Assembly (NCBI RefSeq): GCF_014648095.1 | Contig: NZ_BMQL01000005.1 | Span: 124,001-188,000 of the forward strand | Length of the DNA: 64,000 nt | From: Deinococcus ruber | Lineage (GTDB): Bacteria; Deinococcota; Deinococci; Deinococcales; Deinococcaceae | Direction: 5' to 3' | Shown: in pieces, positions 8,506-23,187 of the stretch | Position numbering within the stretch: position 1 is the stretch's first letter | Layout: every line of letters starts with the position of its first letter | Notes under the pieces: generated by a model | Told to the model about the DNA's origin: nothing | The model's database searches: none | Seen by the model: the letters and a program-made list of their open reading frames with translations, nothing else | Program-made: the position numbers and the translations under genes

Positions 8506-10746
8506 ATGCAACCTCTCGCCCGTTTCGTAACGAGCCGCCCCTGGCTGGTGCTGGCCCTGTGGCTGGCGCTGGTGTTGGTGTGTGCGCCGCTGGCCGCCCG
8601 CGCCCCTGCCCAGCTCAGTGCCGACCCCGGCAGCCTGACGCATTCCGAGAGCGCCACAGTGATTGAGCTGCTGAAGGACCGCTTTGGCGAGGGAGACACC
8701 AACACCGTGCTGCTGCTCACTCAGAGCGAGGGAAAGCCGGATAGCCCGGCGTTTCAGACGGCGTATACCACGCTGCTGGACGGTCTGAGAAGCGTGCCCG
8801 GCGTGGGCAAGGTGACGCCCTACAGCGAACAGGTGGGCTACCCGGCGGTCAGTCCGGACGGCAGGCTCACGCTGTCGCTGGCGCAGATTCCGCTGCGAAT
8901 CCCGGGGACGGCGGCGCTGAAACGGCTGCGGGCGTATCTGGACACCTGGCAGACGGGCGCGGGCAAAAACGCTCCTTTCCGCGTGCGGGTGACGGGCGGG
9001 CAGGCCATCGCCAACGATTTCACCACCTACGCCGAATCCGACACCAAACGCAGCGAATTCGCCGCCCTGCCACTCACGGCCATCGTGCTGCTGCTGGTGT
9101 TCGGGGCACTCGTCGCCACCGGGCTGCCGCTGCTGATGAGCGTGCTGAGCATCACGGTGGCGATGGCGGGGCTGTACGGCCTGACGCAGCTCACGGTGAT
9201 TTCCACGTTTGCTCAGAGCGTGATTACCCTGCTGGGCCTGGGCGCGGGCATCGACTACGCCCTGCTGATGGTCAACCGCTTCCGCGAGGAATTGCAGCGC
9301 CCCCTTCAGCCGGGCGGAGCGCAGGGAGCCGCGTACCGCACCGTTCTGACCGCCGGGCGCAGTGTGGCATTCAGCGGGCTGACGGTGGCGGTGGCGATGG
9401 CGGCGCTGATTATTCCGCCGCTGGCCTTTGTGCGCGGCATGGGCTTCGGAGGCGTGCTGGTTGTGCTGCTCACGGTGCTGGTCAGCATCACGGCGCTGCC
9501 CGCCTGCTTCGTGCTGCTGGGCGAGCGCGTCAACAGCCCGCGCCTGCTGAAGCTGACCTGGAGCCAGAATGCCCGCGCCAGCGAAGCCTGGACGGCTTTT
9601 GCCCGCAAAGTCATCGCCCGCCCGTGGCTGGGACTGGTGGGCTGCACGGTGCTGCTGCTCGCGCTGGCCGCCCCTGCCCTCGACCTGAAGACCGGGTACG
9701 CCGGGGCGTTTGGTCTGACGGCGGGCGTGGATTCCCGCGACGCGCTGCGGCAGGTGCAGGCGCTGGGCGCGGGCGGGCTGCTCAGCAATTTCGAGGTGGT
9801 CTTCGATCTGAAGGAGCAGACCTATGGCCCGCAGAGCCGTGACATGCTGCGCCGCGTCAGCACCGAGCTTCAGGCGTTGCCGGGCGTTCAGACGGTCATT
9901 TCACCGTTTCTGACGGCCTCGGCGCTGCGGGGCGGGGGCAGCAGTCTGGATTCGCTGGGCCAGCTCGCGACCCTGACGCGGCGCAGCATCTCGGCAGATC
10001 GCCACCACCTGCGCCTGACCATCATTCCGGCGCGCTACCTGCGGGCCGACCAGATCGACGCTTACGAAACGCGCCTGAGAGCGGTGCTCGACACGGCAGG
10101 CGTTGCGTATCTGGTGGGCGGCGCACCCGTGGGCGAGCGCGAATTCACCCGCGCCATTACCAGCGCCACGCCACTGGCGGTGGGCATCGTCTTCGGCGTC
10201 ACGTTCCTGCTGTTTCTGGTGGCGTTCCGCAGCATCGTGCTGCCGCTCAAATCCATCCTGATGAACAGCCTGACGGTGGGCGCGGCCTACGGCGTGGTGG
10301 TGCTGGTGGTGCAGAAGGGGTTTCTGGCCGGGCCGCTGGGCATTCCGGACGATGTGGGCGTGCTCGATTCCAGCCTGCCGCTGCTGCTGTTCGCGGTGCT
10401 GTTCGGCCTGAGCATGGATTACGAGATCTTTCTGCTGTCGCGGGTGCAGGAAGAACACCTGCGCGGAGCCAGCAACGACGAGGCCATCGTGCTGGCGGTG
10501 GGGCGCACGGCCCGCATCATCACGAGCGCCGCCGCCATCATGTTCATCGTGTTCTGCGCCTTCATCGTGGGGCGCGTGGTGGTAAACAAGAGTATCGGGC
10601 TGGGGCTGGCCGTGGCAGTGCTGCTCGACGCCACGCTGGTGCGCCTGATTCTGGTGCCCAGCTTTCTGAAACTGGCCGGGAAGTGGAACTGGTGGCTGCC
10701 GAAGTGGCTGGATCGGCTGCTGCCGCATGTGGATATCGAGCACTGA
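8506..10746 (+). CDS. MMPL family RND-type transporter
   Basis: The 746 aa integral membrane protein has the duplicated MMPL layout: an N-terminal helix, a large extracytoplasmic domain and a helix bundle, repeated once. The proton-relay helices contain [18 protein letters not shown] and [18 protein letters not shown], the paired Asp-Tyr signatures of MmpL and YdgH-type exporters. The family exports lipids or hydrophobic compounds using the proton gradient. No periplasmic adaptor or regulator is adjacent, so the substrate cannot be inferred. The start follows a stretch without a strong ribosome site. Confidence 0.92.
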   Translation: MQPLARFVTSRPWLVLALWLALVLVCAPLAARAPAQLSADPGSLTHSESATVIELLKDRFGEGDTNTVLLLTQSEGKPDSPAFQTAYTTLLDGLRSVPGVGKVTPYSEQVGYPAVSPDGRLTLSLAQIPLRIPGTAALKRLRAYLDTWQTGAGKNAPFRVRVTGGQAIANDFTTYAESDTKRSEFAALPLTAIVLLLVFGALVATGLPLLMSVLSITVAMAGLYGLTQLTVISTFAQSVITLLGLGAGIDYALLMVNRFREELQRPLQPGGAQGAAYRTVLTAGRSVAFSGLTVAVAMAALIIPPLAFVRGMGFGGVLVVLLTVLVSITALPACFVLLGERVNSPRLLKLTWSQNARASEAWTAFARKVIARPWLGLVGCTVLLLALAAPALDLKTGYAGAFGLTAGVDSRDALRQVQALGAGGLLSNFEVVFDLKEQTYGPQSRDMLRRVSTELQALPGVQTVISPFLTASALRGGGSSLDSLGQLATLTRRSISADRHHLRLTIIPARYLRADQIDAYETRLRAVLDTAGVAYLVGGAPVGEREFTRAITSATPLAVGIVFGVTFLLFLVAFRSIVLPLKSILMNSLTVGAAYGVVVLVVQKGFLAGPLGIPDDVGVLDSSLPLLLFAVLFGLSMDYEIFLLSRVQEEHLRGASNDEAIVLAVGRTARIITSAAAIMFIVFCAFIVGRVVVNKSIGLGLAVAVLLDATLVRLILVPSFLKLAGKWNWWLPKWLDRLLPHVDIEH

Positions 10747-10904
10747 AGGGTGATGGGTAATGCGTGATGAGTGATGTGTCGTGCTGATGGACTGAGATGG
10801 CTGTTTTGTTCTCAAAGAGAAGAACAACCAGAGAAAAATAACCTCAGAACAGCAAGTCGCCTGGGCCTTTCCTCATCACGCATCACGCATCCCTCATCAC
10901 CCTT
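10746..10904. repeat. imperfect long inverted repeat between MMPL and glcF
   Basis: Arms 10746-10776 and 10874-10904 (31 nt each, about four mismatches) read AAGGGTGATG... and ...CATCACCCTT, built from repeated CATCACGCATCAC-like units, with a 97 nt centre. A related single tract is at 24769-24795. It looks like a dispersed intergenic repeat; a role as terminator or structured 3' UTR is possible. Confidence 0.55.
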
Positions 10905-10923
10905 CCCCTCTCCCCCTCCGCGC

Positions 10924-10929
10924 TAAGCT
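10924..10929 (+). promoter_or_regulatory. -10 hexamer TAAGCT before glcF
   Basis: TAAGCT ends 7 nt before the GTG start codon of glcF, with no ribosome site, matching the leaderless pattern seen throughout the window. Confidence 0.5.
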
Positions 10930-10936
10930 GACACGC

Positions 10937-12210
<1,274 letters not shown>

Positions 12211-12214
<4 letters not shown>

Positions 12215-12295
12215 AGCAGTTTCGGAAACTGGAACGGCGTCCAGAACGGCTTTTTCCGCTCGTTTTCCGGTGCCGTTCTTGTGCCAGTTGCTCTA
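12211..12295. repeat. inverted repeat linking two convergent stop codons
   Basis: Outer arms CTAGAGCA (12211-12218) and TTGCTCTAG (12287-12295 region), with further matching CTGG and AACGGC blocks, enclose a second pair GAACGGC (12244-12250) / GCCGTTC (12272-12278). The TAG stops of glcF (plus) and of the Rho-N gene (minus) are both inside the outer arms. T-rich runs in the centre could terminate transcription from both sides. Confidence 0.55.
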
Positions 12296-12589
12296 GCTTT
12301 TCGACAGGGCCGCCACCAGTTCAGCCTTGCTCATGCGGCTGCGTCCGCTCAGGCCCGCTTCTCTGGCGCGGTTGTACAGCTCGTCGCGGCTCAGGTCGCT
12401 CAGCGCCTTGTTCGGATTCCCGGTGCCCTGGGTGCGTCTGTTGGGGGTGCGGCCTTCCTCGCGGCGGTGCTTGTTGACGGTGCGGGCGGCAATTTCTTCG
12501 GCCTGCTCCTCGCTCTCTCCGCGCTGCGTCTCGCTGTCCCTCACGTGCTGATACTGGCGTTCGTCCTTGTCGCTCCAGGCATCGGGCAT
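12293..12589 (-). CDS. small Rho N-terminal-domain (SAP-like) protein
   Basis: The 98 aa hydrophilic protein begins MPDAWSDKDERQYQHV. Its C-terminal 40 residues (LSDLSRDELYNRAREAGL, GRSRMSKAELVAAL) match the Rho_N/SAP-like helical domain often found in small nucleic-acid-binding proteins of unknown role. The ATG at 12587-12589 was chosen because GGAGGA lies 6 nt upstream. It is convergent with glcF and shares an inverted repeat with it. It may bind RNA or DNA; this is inference from the domain only. Confidence 0.8.
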   Translation of the reverse strand: MPDAWSDKDERQYQHVRDSETQRGESEEQAEEIAARTVNKHRREEGRTPNRRTQGTGNPNKALSDLSRDELYNRAREAGLSGRSRMSKAELVAALSKS

Positions 12590-12668
12590 GGTGGTTCCTC
12601 CTGCCGCCACCGTAGCGCCGCCCGCCGCTGCCGGGATGAAGCGGCGCTCAGAGGGCCGAAAGCCAGCA

Positions 12669-13379
12669 TTATCCCTGTCTGGAGCCTTCGTTAAGCTGAG
12701 CCAGCCAGATGGTATGCCGCGCTCCCCTGCCCCTGCCGCTCTTGTCGGTGCGGGCGTGGACCGTGCGAACCTGCACCGCGTAGCCTGCCGCCGTCAGCCG
12801 GGCGGTAAACCCCGTATCCTGCTCTGCCGACCACACCGCCAGCACGCCGCCGGGCCGCAGGGCACGCCGCGCCGCTGCCAGCCCTGCCGGGGTATACAGC
12901 CAGTTGTTCTCCTGCTGGGTCATGCCTTCCGGCCCATTGTCCACATCGAGCAGCACGGCGTCGTAGTCGGCGCGGGCGGCACGGATCACCTCGGCCACAT
13001 CCGAGATCAGCACCGACACACGCGGATCATCGAGCGGCCTGCCCGCTGCTGCGCCCAGTGCGCCCCGGTTCCACTCGACCACCTCCGGCACCAGTTCGGC
13101 CACCACGGCGCTGCCCGCCTCGCCCACCGCCCGCAGCGCCGCCGCCAGCGTAAAGCCCATGCCCAGCCCCCCCACCAGCACCCGCGCCGCCTGCGGATTG
13201 CCCAGCAGCGTACACGCCTGCGTCGCCAGCGCTTCTTCAGAGCCGTGCAGACGACTGTTCATCAGCTCGCTGACGTAGCCGGAAATGCGGATCGAAAATT
13301 CGTCGCCGCGTTGCCAGAGCAGCAGGCGGTCTTGGGTGCCGGGAATGGGGGCACGGCCCAGAAGCGTCCAGGGAAGCAT
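12669..13379 (-). CDS. spermidine synthase-like methyltransferase-fold protein
   Basis: The 236 aa Rossmann-fold protein has a glycine-rich S-adenosyl-binding loop VLVGGLGMGFTLAAAL, an acidic beta-2 end (VVAELVPEVVEWNRG) and YDAVLLDVDNGPEG, similar to polyamine aminopropyltransferases. The true enzymes have a GGGDG loop and an Asp-rich site that are not clear here, so a spermidine-synthase-like protein of unknown substrate is the safest call. The ATG at 13377-13379 is preceded by TACACT with 6 nt between, the leaderless arrangement. Confidence 0.8.
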   Translation of the reverse strand: MLPWTLLGRAPIPGTQDRLLLWQRGDEFSIRISGYVSELMNSRLHGSEEALATQACTLLGNPQAARVLVGGLGMGFTLAAALRAVGEAGSAVVAELVPEVVEWNRGALGAAAGRPLDDPRVSVLISDVAEVIRAARADYDAVLLDVDNGPEGMTQQENNWLYTPAGLAAARRALRPGGVLAVWSAEQDTGFTARLTAAGYAVQVRTVHARTDKSGRGRGARHTIWLAQLNEGSRQG

Positions 13380-13597
13380 GGGGGGCAGTGTAGCGGGGCA
13401 GGCCGTTCTGTACCGTCTGCCCACTCGCCACCGTGCAGCTCTCTGAAATGGGCGGCGGCCTGTCTACAACCCCGACCGGGCAAACATGAGAAGTTCTATA
13501 AACTGGGACATCCGTCCCTGCCAGCGTCAGACGGTGTTCCTGTGATCGCAGTCTCCCCCTTCGTCTCTTTTCTTGTCCAGTTCAAAGGAGTCACAGC

Positions 13598-15067
13598 ATG
13601 ACCACAGGTGTTTGGCAGAAACTCATGCGAACAAAATCCGCCGATGCGGAAGTCAGTGATGGACACGGCGGCGAGCTGAAGCGCACGCTGGGCCTGTTTC
13701 CGCTGGTGATGCTGGGCGTCGGGGCCACCATCGGCACCGGCATTTTCTTTGCGATGGGCGAGGCGGTGCCCAAAGCTGGCCCCGCCGTGATCTGGTCGTT
13801 CGTGCTGGCGGGGCTGGCAGCGGCCCTCACAGCGCTGTGTTACGCCGAATTGGCCTCCAGTATTCCGGCGTCGGGGTCGGCGTACTCGTACACCTACGTC
13901 ACCATCGGGGAATTCGTGGCGTACATCGTGGGGGCGTGCCTGCTGCTCGAATATGCGCTAGCCGCCAGCGCCACCAGTATCGGCTGGTCAGAATACCTGA
14001 ACAATTTCCTGAAAAATTCGGTGGGCTGGGAAATTCCCGAAGCGCTGCGCTCACCACTGCTGGTGCGCGGCGATACCGGGCTGGAAATGCACTGGGGACA
14101 CATCAATCTGCCGCCGATCATTCTGGTGTGTATGTGCTGCTTTCTGCTGCTGCGCGGCGCACGCGAGTCGGCCACCGTCAACGCCGTGATGGTCATGATC
14201 AAGATCGCCATTCTCGCCTTCTTCTCGGCAGTGGCCTTCAGCGCCTTCAAAACCTCCAACTTCGTGCCCTTCAACCCCTTTGGCCTGAGCAGCATCGACG
14301 GGGCGGGCAACAAGATGGGCATCGTGGCGGCAGCGGGCACCATCTTCTTCTCGTTCATCGGGCTGGATACGGTTGCCACGGCGGGCGCGGAGGTCAAGAA
14401 TCCCAAGCGCAATGTGCCGCTGGGCATCATTCTGGCGCTCATCATCGTGGTGGCCGCGTATATCGCGGTGGCGGTGGCCGCGATGGGCGCACAGCCCGCC
14501 TCGGCCTTCAAGGGGCAGGAAGCGGGGCTGGCGGTCATCTTGCAGAACGTGCTGGGAGCCAAGTGGCCCGCCGTGCTGCTGTCGGCAGGAGCGGTCATCT
14601 CGGTCTTCAGCGTCACGCTGGTCACCATTTACGGGCAGACGCGCATCCTGTTCGCCATCGGACGCGACGGTCTGATTCCCAAAGTCTTTCAGTCGGTCAA
14701 CTCGCGCACGCTGGCCCCGGTGGTCAATACCGTAATCGTGTGCGTGGTGGTCGGCCTGATCGGCGGCTTCGTGGACTCGGCGTACCTGTGGGACATGGTG
14801 AGCATGGGCACGCTGGTGGCTTTCTCGCTGGTCTCGGTCGGCGTGATCGTGATGCGCTACAAGGCTCCGAATCTGGAGCGCGGCTTCAAGCTGCCGTTTG
14901 GCCCCTGGGTCATTCCGGTGCTGAGCGTGGCGGTGTGCCTGTTCATCATCAAAGACCTGCCCGTCGAAACCTACCGGGTCTTCTTCATCTGGATGACGGT
15001 GGTGATCGTGGGGTATTTCCTGTACGGCATCCGGCATTCCAAGCTGGGCCAACAGGGGCCGTCGTGA
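13598..15067 (+). CDS. APC superfamily amino acid permease (cationic amino acid transporter type)
   Basis: The 489 aa, 12-helix permease has the first-helix signature LGVGATIGTGIFFAMG and, in helix 2, YAELASSIPASGSAYSYTY, both diagnostic of the CAT subgroup (YhdG/YfnA-like). It probably imports amino acids by proton symport. AAAGGAG lies 7 nt before the ATG. The stop overlaps the GTG of the universal stress protein gene (GTGA), so the two are translated together; permease-USP pairing suggests the USP modulates transport under stress. Confidence 0.92.
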   Translation: MTTGVWQKLMRTKSADAEVSDGHGGELKRTLGLFPLVMLGVGATIGTGIFFAMGEAVPKAGPAVIWSFVLAGLAAALTALCYAELASSIPASGSAYSYTYVTIGEFVAYIVGACLLLEYALAASATSIGWSEYLNNFLKNSVGWEIPEALRSPLLVRGDTGLEMHWGHINLPPIILVCMCCFLLLRGARESATVNAVMVMIKIAILAFFSAVAFSAFKTSNFVPFNPFGLSSIDGAGNKMGIVAAAGTIFFSFIGLDTVATAGAEVKNPKRNVPLGIILALIIVVAAYIAVAVAAMGAQPASAFKGQEAGLAVILQNVLGAKWPAVLLSAGAVISVFSVTLVTIYGQTRILFAIGRDGLIPKVFQSVNSRTLAPVVNTVIVCVVVGLIGGFVDSAYLWDMVSMGTLVAFSLVSVGVIVMRYKAPNLERGFKLPFGPWVIPVLSVAVCLFIIKDLPVETYRVFFIWMTVVIVGYFLYGIRHSKLGQQGPS

Positions 15068-15954
15068 ACACCGCCCTGGTCGGCTACACCCAGGACGCCA
15101 GTGGACAGGACGCGCTGGCGCTGGGCCGCCTGATCGCCCGGCACGCGGCGGCTCGGCTGCTGGTGTGTACGGTGGTGCCCGAAGCGTGGGTTCACCCGTC
15201 GCTGGGCGCAGTGGATCAGGAATACGCGTCGTATCTGGAAGAACACGCACAGGAAACGCTGGAGAGCGCCCGCGCCGCGCTGGAAGACGTGCCCGACGTG
15301 CAGTACATCCGTCAGGCCGCCAGTTCGGCCACCACCGGGCTGAGCGAAGCCGCCGCCCAGCACGGCGCTGACGTGATCGTGCTGGGGTCGTCGCACAGCG
15401 GCTCCAGCGGTCGCCTGAGCCTGGGCAGCATGTCGAGCGAGCTGCTGCACCTGTCGAGCCTGCCGGTGGCGCTGGCCCCCCGCGACTACGCGGCACAGGC
15501 TCCGGCAGACGGCCACATCACCCGTCTGAGCTGCGCCTACGCCGGAACGGAAGTGTCGAATACCACCGTGCTGGAAGCGCTGCGGCTGGCAACGCTGCTG
15601 AACGTGCCGCTGCGTGTGGTGGCGTTCGCCGTGCGTGACCGCCAGATGTACCCGTCGCTGGCGGGCTTCAAGGCCGAAAACATGATCGTGGATGCGTGGC
15701 GCGAGCGTACCGGAGCCGCGCTGGAACGCCTGAAAGAGCAACTGGCTGGAATAACGCCGCCCGTCGAAAGCGTCATGGCCGACGGCGAGGGCTGGGACGC
15801 CGCCCTGAGCAACGTGGAGTGGCAGCCGGGCGAGTTGCTGGCGCTGGGGTCGAGCCGCATGGGGGTGCTGAAGCGGGTCTTTCTGGGATCGAACGCCAGC
15901 AAGATCATGCGGGCTGCGCCGGTGCCGGTGCTGGTGCTGCCTAAAGTTGGATAG
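15064..15954 (+). CDS. universal stress protein with two USP domains
   Basis: The 296 aa protein is a tandem of two UspA domains (about residues 1-140 and 150-296). Domain 1 ends with VIVLGSSHSGSSGRLSLGS and domain 2 with LLALGSSRMGVLKRVFLGS, both versions of the ATP-binding G-x2-G-x9-G(S/T) motif. GTG 15064-15066 overlaps the permease stop. A strong intrinsic terminator follows at 15973-16000, closing a two-gene operon. Confidence 0.9.
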   Translation: MNTALVGYTQDASGQDALALGRLIARHAAARLLVCTVVPEAWVHPSLGAVDQEYASYLEEHAQETLESARAALEDVPDVQYIRQAASSATTGLSEAAAQHGADVIVLGSSHSGSSGRLSLGSMSSELLHLSSLPVALAPRDYAAQAPADGHITRLSCAYAGTEVSNTTVLEALRLATLLNVPLRVVAFAVRDRQMYPSLAGFKAENMIVDAWRERTGAALERLKEQLAGITPPVESVMADGEGWDAALSNVEWQPGELLALGSSRMGVLKRVFLGSNASKIMRAAPVPVLVLPKVG

Positions 15955-15972
15955 AGAGAGTTGGAATGGAAA

Positions 15973-16000
15973 GGCCCCCGCTTCTGGTGGGGGCTTTTTT
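15973..16000 (+). terminator. intrinsic terminator after the permease-USP operon
   Basis: GCCCCC / GGGGGC stem with a 9 nt loop (CTTCTGGT region) followed by six T, 19 nt past the USP stop. Confidence 0.9.
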
Positions 16001-16186
16001 GCGACCTGACATGTAAAAACAACGCTTCTACAGTCACTTAGCCAGATGAGCTATGGCCCGACGCCTGCTCACGCTTTACCCTGAAGCATGATCTCCCTTC
16101 TTTCCCCATCCATACGGCGCGGGTAGGCGTCAAGAGAGCCTCCGCCGGAGGTGCGCCTGCCCTGCTGCGCCGTGTGGAGTGGCACT

Positions 16187-16423
16187 TTGCAGCGAGTTAC
16201 TCAGTTTCATAAACAGCGACATACACGTGAGCAGATACGTCACGCACGTCAACGAATAATTTCGCGCCGTCTATGGCAGGCCAGCGCATTTTCTACAGAT
16301 GTGTGGTGGCATTATAAATTTGCCGGACAGGCCAGCAAGAACAACACCATCTGTAGCTGTGGGCTGTGCCGTGATGAAAAATACCGCGATAAACCCAGAC
16401 AGCGCTTTTTCTGTGATGAATAG
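16187..16423 (+). CDS. small conserved CxCxxC protein of unknown function
   Basis: The 78 aa product is rich in Arg and His and ends with KNNTICSCGLC, the motif of a small family of bacterial proteins that I know only as hypothetical. The cluster ICSCGLC could bind zinc. I chose TTG 16187-16189 because GGAG lies 6 nt upstream and it gives the N-terminus expected of the family (QRHTREQIRHARQRI). GTG codons at 16151 and 16172 are alternatives. The gene is much richer in A and T than its neighbours (AAT, ATA, AAA codons), so it may have been acquired. A bidirectional terminator follows. Confidence 0.7.
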   Translation: MQRVTQFHKQRHTREQIRHARQRIISRRLWQASAFSTDVWWHYKFAGQASKNNTICSCGLCRDEKYRDKPRQRFFCDE

Positions 16424-16514
16424 GGTGCGCCTTTAACTCAGCCGTTGCTCTTTTCCTCCAGTCGTTCAGCTGCACCGCCGCCTGATACAGACTTTCTTAC
16501 CTTTCCACCTAAAC

Positions 16515-16549
16515 AAAAAGACTGCCCCTACATCACCGGGCAGTCTTTT
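16515..16549. terminator. bidirectional terminator between the CxCxxC gene and purF
   Basis: GACTGCCC (16520-16527) / GGGCAGTC (16538-16545) with A-rich and T-rich flanks on the two sides, so it can stop transcription from both convergent genes. Confidence 0.88.
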
Positions 16550-16571
16550 CAATCTTAAATTGTCCCGCAGC

Positions 16572-18032
<1,461 letters not shown>

Positions 18033-18095
18033 GGGTGATTCCTTTGAGCAGCGCGGCAGTTCGGCAGGGAAAGGCGGTGTTGGCAGGGTACAAAC

Positions 18096-20326
<2,231 letters not shown>

Positions 20327-20330
<4 letters not shown>

Positions 20331-20803
20331 GCAGGCACCTTCTTGAGCAGCTGGAGCTGCCCTCTGTGATAGGCGATGTGGCGCAGGTGCAGCCCCAGTG
20401 CCGTCAGGCGTGGGCGCTCACCCGTGGGGGCGCTGGGCGAAAAGGTCATGCCGTTCAGGTCGTCGGGCGTCAGGGCGTGCAGGCGCTCCTGCACCTGTGC
20501 CGAAACGCTGTCCAGCCGTGCCAGCACCGCCGCCTTGCCCGCCGCTTCGACCAGGGGGGCGGCCTGCGTGCCCAGCGGCCCGACCCAGGCTTTGTCTTCC
20601 CAGCCCAGAAAGTGATAGGTGGGCGTGCGATCTTCCAGCACCGTCAGGCGCAGCCAGTCGGCAATGTGCAGCGCGTGCCACGCGGGCGCATGCCCCAGCG
20701 CTTCCGCCAGAAATTCAGGATCGCTGAAGCTGTCGAGCGAGCCGCGAAACGCGCTGAGTTCGGCGGTGTACTGCTCGGCAATAAACGCTTGCAGGGTCGT
20801 CAT
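20327..20803 (-). CDS. DinB-like domain protein inside the purine operon
   Basis: The 158 aa four-helix protein is of the DinB/YfiT-like superfamily: [20 protein letters not shown] and, near the end, [18 protein letters not shown], providing three histidines (one in the first motif, two in the second) for a divalent metal site. Family members include metal-dependent thiol transferases (bacillithiol or mycothiol S-transferases) and DNA-damage-induced proteins. It overlaps purQ and purL by ATGA at both ends, so it is translated as part of the operon. Its purine connection is unknown. Confidence 0.85.
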
Positions 20804-21468
20804 CTGACCAGTGCGCCTTTCAGACTGGCGAACAGCCCGCGCCCGTCCTCGCTGCCCAGCAGGGCTTCGATGGCCCGCTCGGGGTGCGGCATCATGCCCA
20901 GCACATTGCCGCGCTCCGACACGATTCCGGCGATATCGTTCAGCGAGCCGTTGGGATTGTCGAGGTAGCGGAAGACCACCTGCCCCTCTCCTTCCAGCCG
21001 CTCCAGCGTGGCCTGATCGGCGTAGTAGTTGCCCTCGCCGTGCGCGATAGGAATTTCGATGCTCTGACCTGCCGTATACGCCGACGTAAACGCGGTCTGG
21101 GCATTCTCGACGCGCAGATGCACTGGCCTGCACAGAAAATGCAGATCCTGATTGCGGCTGAGTGCGCCGGGCAACAGCCCGCTTTCGGTGAGTACCTGAA
21201 AGCCGTTGCACACGCCCAGCACAAAGCCGCCGCGCTCGGCATGGGCCTTGACCGCGCTCATGATCGGGCTGCGGGCCGCAATCGCGCCGCTTCTCAGGTG
21301 GTCGCCGTAGGAAAAGCCGCCCGGCAGAAACACCAGATCGGTTCCGGCGGGCAGCCCTTCCTCGGTATGCCACACGAAGCGCGAGGCCGGGTCGAGTAGC
21401 GTCCTCGCGGCGTGCAGCGCGTCGGCGTCGCAGTTGGAGCCGGGAAACTGGATGACAGCGACGTTCAT
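20800..21468 (-). CDS. purQ: phosphoribosylformylglycinamidine synthase glutaminase subunit PurQ
   Basis: The 222 aa class I glutaminase supplies ammonia to PurL. The nucleophile Cys lies in [15 protein letters not shown], and the catalytic His/Glu in [11 protein letters not shown]. The N-terminus [16 protein letters not shown] is typical. The ATG overlaps the purS stop, and its own stop overlaps the DinB-like gene start. Confidence 0.97.
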   Translation of the reverse strand: MNVAVIQFPGSNCDADALHAARTLLDPASRFVWHTEEGLPAGTDLVFLPGGFSYGDHLRSGAIAARSPIMSAVKAHAERGGFVLGVCNGFQVLTESGLLPGALSRNQDLHFLCRPVHLRVENAQTAFTSAYTAGQSIEIPIAHGEGNYYADQATLERLEGEGQVVFRYLDNPNGSLNDIAGIVSERGNVLGMMPHPERAIEALLGSEDGRGLFASLKGALVR

Positions 21469-21731
21469 GCCGGGGCGCTTTCCTTCGCTTCTTGCAGCTC
21501 CCAGCGCACGTTCTCCATGACCGGATTGCTCAGCACGTTTTCGGCAATGTCCTTCAGGCGGGCTTCCACTTCGGCGCGTTCGCCCTCTAGAGACAGTTCG
21601 ATCAGTTTGCCCACGCGCACGCCGCTGGCCGAAAGGCCCAGATGCGACAGCGCCCGCTCGACGGTGCGGCCCTGCGGATCGAGGATGGAGGGCTTGAGGG
21701 TGACAAAAACTTTGGCGTGGTACTGGGGCAT
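21465..21731 (-). CDS. purS: phosphoribosylformylglycinamidine synthase subunit PurS
   Basis: The 88 aa PurS bridges PurQ and Pur[19 protein letters not shown] and [11 protein letters not shown] match the family, and the length is standard. GAGG upstream of ATG 21729-21731 serves as the ribosome site. The stop overlaps purQ. Confidence 0.95.
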   Translation of the reverse strand: MPQYHAKVFVTLKPSILDPQGRTVERALSHLGLSASGVRVGKLIELSLEGERAEVEARLKDIAENVLSNPVMENVRWELQEAKESAPA

Positions 21732-21799
21732 ACAAACCTCGGAAAATTGGGGTTGGAGTTCAGGGAAACACAGAAGATTTCAGGCTGTCAGGGCTGTTC

Positions 21800-22546
21800 T
21801 CAGTTCTCGCTCTGGTTCGCAGCGCCCTGCGTTACCCGGCGCAGCATCTCGGCATACGCATCTTCCACGCCGCCCAGGTCGCGCCGGAAGCGGTCTTTGT
21901 CCATCTTCTCGTTCGTTTGCGCGTCCCAGAAGCGGCAGGTGTCGGGGCTGATCTCGTCGGCCAGCACGATCTCGCCGCTGCTCAATTTTCCGAATTCCAG
22001 CTTGAAATCGATGAGGCGGATGCCGCGTGCCAGGAAAAACGGCGTCAGGAAGTCGCGTACCTGAAGCGCCAGCTCGCGAATACGCTTCAGGTCGTCTTCG
22101 GTGGCCCACCCCAGGCTCACGGCGGTGTCGGTATTGATGAGCGGGTCTCCCAGCGCGTCGGATTTATAGCAGTACTCCACGACGGGGCGGCTCAGCGGCG
22201 TGCCCTCAGCGATGTCCAGCCGCTTGGAAAAGCTGCCCGCTGCCACGTTCCGCACGATCACCTCGACGGGCACGATGGTGACAGCTTTCACCAGTTGCTC
22301 GGTGTCGCTGAGCTTAGAGATGAAGTGCGTGGGAATGCCCGCCGCTTCCAACAGTGGGTAAATGGCGGCGGTGATGGCGTTGTTGATGGCCCCCTTGCCG
22401 CCGATCTGGGCCTTTTTCACGCCGTTGAAGGCGGTGGCGTCGTCCTTGTACTCGACGATGTATTCGGTGGGGGTAGCGGTGGCGTATACGCGTTTGGCCT
22501 TGCCTTCATAGCGCAGTTCGCCGCGCTCGATCTTCGTTTCACTCAT
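21800..22546 (-). CDS. purC: phosphoribosylaminoimidazole-succinocarboxamide synthase PurC
   Basis: The 248 aa SAICAR synthetase starts the operon. [28 protein letters not shown] (two parts) is the ATP-binding N-terminal region, and [11 protein letters not shown] is the conserved C-terminal motif. GAAGGAAG lies 7 nt before ATG 22544-22546. The frame is open upstream for 50 more codons but that part is leader sequence. Confidence 0.96.
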   Translation of the reverse strand: MSETKIERGELRYEGKAKRVYATATPTEYIVEYKDDATAFNGVKKAQIGGKGAINNAITAAIYPLLEAAGIPTHFISKLSDTEQLVKAVTIVPVEVIVRNVAAGSFSKRLDIAEGTPLSRPVVEYCYKSDALGDPLINTDTAVSLGWATEDDLKRIRELALQVRDFLTPFFLARGIRLIDFKLEFGKLSSGEIVLADEISPDTCRFWDAQTNEKMDKDRFRRDLGGVEDAYAEMLRRVTQGAANQSEN

Positions 22547-22870
22547 GCTGGTCTTCCTTCGACTGCTAAGCACCCTGGCCCCAAAGTAGACGCAGCGCCG
22601 CCCCAGCCAGAACAGGGAGACGCTGCGTTGCGCTGAACTCCGGGGTGGCCCGGCTCCATGCGGCGATAAAAACCTTTCAAAATCCTCCGTCGCCACCTCT
22701 CGGGTGGGCTTACCGCCCAGAAACTGGCGGGGCGTCTCGCAGGACGCGGAAGGTGGAAGGGCGATGATTGAGCTGACTGGTGGCTGACCTGAACTGTGTC
22801 AGGGCGATGTACGCTCCAGCTTAACACCCACGCCTGCACCGGGCCACAGACAGCCAGACAGGCCGCAGCC
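22547..22870 (-). promoter_or_regulatory. purine operon leader region with several stem-loops
   Basis: This 324 bp gap upstream of purC contains no supported gene. On the transcribed strand I see consecutive hairpins: CCGCC...GGCGG, then CCACC-CGAGA-GGTGG, then GGCGA...TCGCC separated by a T-rich run. It may be a structured 5' leader, but I cannot match it to a known purine-related riboswitch. Confidence 0.4.
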
Positions 22871-23128
22871 TCACAGCAGATCGGGCTGGGTGTCGTGGTC
22901 TGGAGCCAGGCGGCTGAACAGCAGTTCGCCCAGATTGCGGCTCTCCAGCTCGTGCTGACTGATCGGCACTGCCCGTGTCGCCGACACCCGCAGCCCCCGC
23001 GCTTCCAACACTTCGTACATCGCCTCCCAGGCGTCCTCGATATCGTTCAGCGTTACGCTTCCGGCATCGGCCCGTATCAGGAGGCCCGCGATGGCCCACG
23101 CGGCGGGCGCTGCGACATGTTCATCCAT
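22871..23128 (-). CDS. hypothetical protein
   Basis: The 85 aa acidic protein begins MDEHVAAPAAWAIAGLLIRAD and continues with ITLNDIEDAWEAMYEVLEAR-like helices (actual NDIEDAWEAMYEVLEARGL). I do not recognise a family. The codon bias matches neighbours, and it is divergent from the DUF1152 gene, with 59 bp between starts. No strong ribosome site is visible before ATG 23126-23128. Confidence 0.55.
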   Translation of the reverse strand: MDEHVAAPAAWAIAGLLIRADAGSVTLNDIEDAWEAMYEVLEARGLRVSATRAVPISQHELESRNLGELLFSRLAPDHDTQPDLL

Positions 23129-23187
23129 ACGCCCAGCATGGCGCAGACATGTGAAGAACTGGTGGAGGGCATGACATACTCACACTC

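Noticed and set aside
22547..22870. ZTP or PRPP riboswitch for purC
   Set aside because: The conserved sequences I know for these motifs are not found; only generic stems are present.
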